A stretch of 64,000 nt of DNA, taken from NCBI RefSeq assembly GCF_000315625.1, contig NW_005434672.1:174698-238697 (forward strand), written 5' to 3'. Within the stretch, counting starts at the first letter, position 1. Each line of letters starts with the position of its first letter. Made by a program: the position numbers and the translations under genes. The DNA is from Guillardia theta CCMP2712. Its lineage: Eukaryota > Cryptophyceae > Pyrenomonadales > Geminigeraceae. Positions 59,337-64,000 of the stretch are shown here, piece after piece. The notes below the pieces were generated by a model. It was not told the DNA's origin. It searched no databases and saw only the letters and a list, made by a program, of their open reading frames with translations.

Positions 59337-59873
59337 CTAGTGCGCTGTCTGGTGAATGTTGATTGCAAGTTCTGGGGAAAGAAGGTTGTCTTGAGTAAAT
59401 TTGTCAAGGAACACATAGACAATCATAGAAATAAGCTGCAGTAGATTTGTTTCAGGACTGGGGTCTCTTCTGCTCGGCCCATCAACATGTTCCTGCAGAT
59501 TCGCAGGTTGGAACCTACAGGCAGCGAGTAACGAGTCAGTCGTGTCCTGCAGTAGCTTGTTGACCAGTAGATGATCAGTGCCAACAAGAGAGTCTTTCCG
59601 ACTGCTTCTTGTCAGAGGATTACTTCGAGAACCTCGCCTTCCACACTTCCAGGCGTGTGTTCCTCTCATCGCCATGTTTCGATTGCTGTCCCGGTAGAAG
59701 GCAGCAGAAAGCTGATGAGGGCGGCTTGTGAGAACTACTGAAAAAATATTGCTTATTTTTTTCGGCACTGAAAGTTGGAGGCCATACTGAGAGGAACGGG
59801 CCAGGATCCAGCTGTCGAGGTACTTCCTGATGCCATGGTGAGAAGACGAGGAGATTGCAAGAGATGGTTTCAT
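59337..59873 (-). CDS. Unknown ORF
   Basis: A 178-codon open frame with no recognised domain. Part of it is protein-like (DHLLVNKLLQDTTDSLLAA, LLQLISMIVYVFLDKFTQDN), with a hydrophobic segment near the end, but composition is otherwise unremarkable and it may be spliced differently or be chance. Upstream 58900-59330 holds nothing I can support. Confidence 0.25.
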   Translation of the reverse strand: MKPSLAISSSSHHGIRKYLDSWILARSSQYGLQLSVPKKISNIFSVVLTSRPHQLSAAFYRDSNRNMAMRGTHAWKCGRRGSRSNPLTRSSRKDSLVGTDHLLVNKLLQDTTDSLLAACRFQPANLQEHVDGPSRRDPSPETNLLQLISMIVYVFLDKFTQDNLLSPELAINIHQTAH

Positions 59874-60123
59874 TGCCAGTCACTCGTGCAAGAGGCGTCT
59901 TCATGCTAGGTGCTCATTCGGCATAGATTAATTGGAAATCATGCCATCATATTATAGTCTTGCGTGAAGGTGTCCAAGAGATCTTCGAGCTGGAGCAAAA
60001 AAGTGGATCTGAGCTTGAAATCCAATCTCCCTGCTTTCGAGGTGCCTGCCTGGATTCCCCCCAGGTGCCTGCCTAGAATCCCCCCAGCAGTGTACCTCAA
60101 ACGCGCGAGGACGATCCAACACG

Positions 60124-60820
60124 ATGTTGTGCTCCAGAGAACTGATACAACCCATCCTTTTGCGAGCTACGTTTTTCCTTGTTTTGTCGAGCAGAAGCTC
60201 CCAAGGCTTCTCGATTGCCCCCCATATCAGCCCTTGCCCAGTTGTGACAAGAAATCTTGTCGCTCCATTCCCAACCATGACTACATCCAAGTCCTTCCGC
60301 ACTGCATTGCGTGGAGGGGCTTCAGATGAAGTGAGCCCCGGAGAAGCTCCGAAGCAAGAAGCCAATGGGGACTATCTCGTGCAGTATGTCTTGATACGGA
60401 AAGACCTGCCGTGGCCTGCAGGGAGCGTTGTGGCTCAGGGCTGCCATGCTGTGACAAAGGCCCTGTGGGAGGTAAACCAAACTTTCTTACACTTAACCGG
60501 AATGATTGACACGGTTTGAATAGTACAAAGAACATCAAAATGTGATCGACTATTGCGGTCAAATCAACTCAATGCACAAGGTGGTTCTTGGCGTGAAGGA
60601 CAGGAAGCAGCTGGAGAAGTTTGCAGGCAGATTGGAAGAGGCAGGTATCTCAACTCATCGTTTCACGCGAGTGTTGCGCATAATCTTACCCAGTGTGACA
60701 GGATTGCTTCACTGCATCTGGGTTGAGCAGCCAGAAGACACTCCAACAGCATTAGCAACACTGCCATACCCGAAATCTACCATCGGTCCCTTGCTGAAGA
60801 AACTTCCATTGCTGCAATGA
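60124..60820 (+). CDS. PTRHD1-like peptidyl-tRNA hydrolase, probable organelle form
   Basis: Exons 60124-60471, 60524-60644 and 60702-60820 join in frame into 195 residues. The PTH2-fold core matches PTRHD1: DYLVQYVLIRKDLPWPAGSV, VAQGCHAVTKALWE, MHKVVLGVKDRKQLEKFAG, HCIWVEQPEDTPTALATLPY and the terminal IGPLLKKLPLL. Such enzymes or pseudo-enzymes act on peptidyl-tRNA; PTRHD1 activity is debated. The first ATG gives a hydrophobic leader (LLRATFFLVLSSRSS) followed by QG-FSIAP, the pattern of plastid import; a second ATG within the leader region (MTTSKS, about residue 52) would give a cytosolic form. Introns are 52 and 57 nt. Confidence 0.88.
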
Positions 60821-61044
60821 CCTGCTGGATGATATGAAGATCTTGACGAGGGGGATAATACATAATGTTGAGCAAACGTTTATTGTGTAGAGCTTGATCT
60901 CTTCTATCTGATATTTATAAGTTTATTTACTATCGTAGGTGGTTGGAAAATCTTGCAGCACAAGGTCACCTAAGAGACAATTTCTATGGATGGAAAACAA
61001 TTCTGTGAGCTTGACTAGAAATGCTCCTGTAGCAAACTTTCGCC

Positions 61045-61587
61045 TCAGAATTCCAAAACTGCAGGAAGAGACTTTCTGGAAACAGGCGACTTCCTGTAAA
61101 TGTTGAAAGGCGACTCCTCCTTCCGGATTTCAGCAATGAGAGGAGAGGTGTACGAAGACCCCTCTGAAGCCCCCAGGTAAAGTGGAAGAGAAAGTGACAA
61201 GGCTCTATTTTGCCTTGGGGATCGACCATGTAGACTTCTCCTCCTATTGAGCAGGCGCAAAGGCGAGAGAAAATCTTCGCTGCACGAAGTTGCGTCGTTA
61301 CTGATGGCAGGGGAAAGACTTTCTTCATAGCTTCCGTTGGTGACAGTGATGAAGCCGTCAAGTTTTGCAGACTCAAAAGCCATCATCAGCTCCATAATAT
61401 CTTGGTCAAGAGACAGTTTTCTGTTCCAGATTACTTTTTCGACGTTTCCATCGTCCTCGAACTCATACTCCGCCTGATCAAACATCACTTCTTCGCGCTC
61501 TTGCAGAAATAGCTTTTCCCATTCCGAAGGGCTTCTCTCAACATCAAGGTTCGGAGAAGACATCTGGGTTTCGTAATACTGTAACAA
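61045..61587 (-). CDS. Unknown acidic protein
   Basis: A single 180-codon frame; ATG 61587 or the in-frame ATG at 61563 (MSSPNLD) could start it. It is acidic at first (WEKLFLQEREEV, EYEFEDDGNVEKV) and Ser/Arg-rich later (LLNRRRSLHGRSPRQNR), suggesting a disordered, possibly phosphorylated protein. No domain recognised. It converges with PTRHD1, with 224 bp between the stops, and TACCCC-rich sequence lies upstream of its start. Confidence 0.5.
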   Translation of the reverse strand: MLQYYETQMSSPNLDVERSPSEWEKLFLQEREEVMFDQAEYEFEDDGNVEKVIWNRKLSLDQDIMELMMAFESAKLDGFITVTNGSYEESLSPAISNDATSCSEDFLSPLRLLNRRRSLHGRSPRQNRALSLSLPLYLGASEGSSYTSPLIAEIRKEESPFNIYRKSPVSRKSLPAVLEF

Positions 61588-62290
61588 ACAGTGCTCTTAC
61601 CCACGTGCTAGCCTTCCAGAAGTGAACTTCCCGTGGCAGCGGATCCAACAAACTCACTTTCTCCCCCTCTCTCTCGCCTAGGGTTTCAATCCCTTCCTTA
61701 TCCTCAAATAGACAACACTCCTTTGTTGTCTTCTAATCTTGATCTTCACTTCTGAATGTTCTCTCTCCCTACTCAGATCGTGCTGAGCCTTGCTTCCACG
61801 ATCCCCGCCCTTGCTGTCGGCATAAACGGCCTATTGGGGCCAACCACCCACCCCTCTTGGAAAAACCGTTCCCCGATTCCTTCTTGTTGGTCTCCTTTTT
61901 GACCCCCTTTTTCCCATTCTACTACCCCACCCTTTCATACCGGAGTACCAAGCAGGTCACATGCTTTCTAAGAGTTTGTACAAGGACCCCACCCCTACCT
62001 CACATCATCTCCTCTCACAGCACGGTACAAAAAAAGCTCTTTGAATCGATTGGATGGGGTGGGGTAGACAACAGTACCCAGGTGCAGAAGGAAACAATAT
62101 TTTTGGGGTGGATATCATACTTTGTGTACGGGGTCCTATGGGTTGAAAAAGGATATTTTGAGGGTGGGTGATGAAGACAAAGGGGTACATTGAGACGTAA
62201 AGGTGGACACAGTACCGGTCCTTGTCATTTTCCTCCTGGGTACGATACACCCGGGCCGGGCATGTCCAAATGAACTACTGGCAGTAGTGA
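61588..62290. promoter_or_regulatory. pyrimidine-rich then TACCCC/GGGGTG-rich interval
   Basis: 61650-61830 is pyrimidine-rich; 61840-62260 repeats the ggggtgggg, ggtac and taccc words. It lies upstream of the minus-strand gene at 61587. No gene recognised. Confidence 0.4.
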
Positions 62291-62299
62291 ATTTTACTC

Positions 62300-62770
62300 A
62301 AAGATAAGTTAAGAATCAATAGGTAAGCCCTTTTTAATACTCTAAAGAGCCGGGGCGGCCGGAGTCCGATCCCCGGGCGGACGCCCGGCGGCCGGTACGG
62401 TCCGGGGCCCGGCCCGGGGCCCTGCCGGCTGGAGCCGATCGGACCAGTCGCCGAGCCTCGGAGCCGCTCCGAAGCCCACCGGCCACCAGACCGCCTACGC
62501 CCCAGGGCCGGGCCCGGCCTACTGGTACTACCGTACGGTACGCTACTCTGCGAGTTGCGCCGATAGGCCGCCGAATGCCGTACTCCGAGATCATCGGATG
62601 CTCTGCTCCCCACAGGCAGGCTCTCGGACGCAGCCGCGACACGGTCGGATGATCATCTGGTGATCCGCAGTCTCGAGCCTCGGATCGGACCGTGCCAGTT
62701 ATGAGGTACAAGTTGACCTCCCGGCAGTCTGCCCGAGTCCAGTCAAGTTGCAAGCTGTCATGTCACGCCA
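62300..62770. repeat. GC-rich dispersed element block
   Basis: Very GC-rich core at 62350-62620 with cggggcccgg, gtaccgtacggtac and gatcggac words as in the other blocks. Minus-strand ORFs through it are GC-driven and have no family match. Confidence 0.5.
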
Positions 62771-63710
62771 CGCCGGTTGCTCCTCTCGGATCCACAGCCT
62801 GCGGCTCCTTCCAGTTCTCTGCTATCATACTTTCACTGTCAGGCTGTCAGACTATTAGTAGAGATTGAGCTCGGAGAGTTCACTCGGAGCTTTTGGGAGC
62901 TGTTCTCCAAGTTCTACAACCTTCAAGTTCAGCCGCATGATTGTGAAAACTCAGAAGAGACGATGAGAGGTTGAGTGCAGGGATCAAAGTTGCCTTCACA
63001 TGCGATACGACTGTCAGCATCAGTCCCAGTTGGAGTGAGGATGTGCAATAGCTGTTCTTTGTTCATTGCAAACGATAGAAGAGGCATGGGGGAGCATGTT
63101 AGGAGCGAAAGGATGGCAGAATTGAAATGGGAAGGGTGGGGAGCATGTTGGTTTGTGCACAAGTTCATGGGGATGATGAATGCTTTGAATGCCAGGGGTC
63201 AATCGTACAAACGCTTCTACCTTCAGCGCGTGTTTTGATTGTTATGAGAGGTTTTTGTTCATAACGTGTTGAGCCGAGTGTCATGAAATCTTTAATTCAC
63301 TTGCTGTTGAAACATCCTGTCCCGGGTTTGAGATGTTCGCTGCACAGATTTGGGTGTGTTTGGTAGCAAGATAGGTAGCAAGATAGGTAGCAAGATAGCA
63401 AGATAGGTTCTTGTGGAAGTTCGAGCAAACAAGCAGAATGTGCCAGATTGCTGTGTAGACTTTTGAGTGGAAGGGGATGTTTCCTCAGCAGACAGCCATG
63501 AAGAGGCGAATATTTCGGTCCTGAGCAATGAGCAGGAGGCGAACGGGCGAGAAAGTCAGTGGCAGGAAGATGAGAAGGCGGGTGAGAACGTGTAAAGATC
63601 ATTTCATCTCCTCCTCTCTTCTCCTTTCCTGTTCTCGCCTTCAGTTTGTTGTCCTCTTTCCTCCCCTCCTCCTCTTCTCCTCTCCTCCTCTCTCCTTAAA
63701 TCCGTTCTAC
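62771..63710. other. interval without a supported gene
   Basis: A plus-strand ORF (62975-63238; MAELKWEGWGACWFVHKFMG near its end) could be a terminal exon but has no recognised family. A short tandem repeat lies at 63361-63407. Confidence 0.4.
63361..63407. repeat. tandem 12-mer repeat (GGTAGCAAGATA)
   Basis: Three full copies and a shortened fourth, read directly. Confidence 0.85.
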
Positions 63711-64000
63711 TCCCGCCCCGGTAGCCGCCCGGAGTCTGCGCGGCCGGGCTCGCGGGGCCCCGGCGTCAGACCAGGCCGGGCTTGAAGACCGACAGTGACT
63801 GGCCGCACTGCGGCAGTGTTGGCTGTGGTATGCCGGGTACTGAGCGGGCTCAGTACCACGCCGTGACGGCCCCAGCCCGCGGCCGCGTGGAGCCTGATCT
63901 TGAGCCGCGCCGGGCCCGCCGGCCCGGCGGGCCGGCGGGCCGGATCATGATCGGATCATGATCGGACGGACGGAGGCTGCCAGCCGGGCCTGACGGTCAC
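63711..64000. repeat. GC-rich dispersed element block, cut by the window end
   Basis: Contains an almost pure G/C palindromic stretch at 63908-63942 and a duplicated gatcatgatcggatcatgat region at 63944-63965. Continues beyond the window. Confidence 0.55.

Noticed and set aside
62334-62753. Long minus-strand ORFs in the GC-rich block
   Set aside because: High GC content suppresses stop codons; the Arg/Gly/Pro-rich translations have no domain features.
63361-63407. CRISPR-like array
   Set aside because: It is a plain 12-bp tandem repeat without spacers, in eukaryotic DNA.

Overview
This is a nuclear window from a eukaryotic microalga. Most protein genes are split by short GT-AG introns, commonly 41-62 nt, and the exons join in frame into recognisable proteins. 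Several products begin with a signal peptide followed by Phe (DA-FHLP, CTA-FQ, SG-FMP), the pattern known for import into red-lineage complex plastids. With five RWP-RK loci, this best fits a cryptophyte such as Guillardia theta. That taxon is an inference; I could run no search.

Layout. 0-5 kb: the 3' end of an EF-hand gene, an ARM-repeat RING protein and an RWP-RK gene. 5-10 kb: a second RWP-RK gene carrying a DNA block almost identical to the first, amid GC-rich repeats. 10.6-14 kb: phosphoglycerate kinase (+) tail to tail with a signal-peptide phosphoglycerate mutase (-). 14.2-19 kb: a membrane-anchored collagen-like protein, a broken RWP-RK copy and an unknown gene. 19.9-26.3 kb: 15-exon HAT1 (-) and an unknown 816-residue protein (+). 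26.9-34 kb: one uninterrupted 2380-residue pseudokinase/ARM protein. 34-48 kb: two intron-bearing RWP-RK genes sharing a C-terminal motif, a CIA30 protein, a fused alpha-beta transhydrogenase, a PH-domain protein and eIF3h. 48.5-51 kb: OTU-protease-like exons broken by a 100-N gap. 52-58 kb: a DUF3127 protein with an SSB-like tail, then a gene whose exons join a lipase maturation factor to a vitamin K epoxide reductase. 58-64 kb: small uncertain ORFs, PTRHD1 and repeats.

Two kinds of non-coding sequence recur. One is very GC-rich blocks of 0.2-1.1 kb (near 5.7-6.2, 7.3-7.5, 9.6-9.9, 26.4-26.6, 35.1-36.2, 42.4-43.2, 46.6-47.1, 62.3-62.8 and 63.7-64.0 kb), some sharing boundary sequences. The other is TACCCC/GGGGTA-rich low-complexity sequence, several times just upstream of a start codon.

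The most notable observations are the lipase maturation factor-VKOR fusion, the RWP-RK cluster with a nearly unchanged DNA cassette and a decayed copy, and the SSB-like tail on a plastid-type DUF3127 protein. Spliced models were built by eye from frame, homology and GT-AG boundaries; none has transcript support here.
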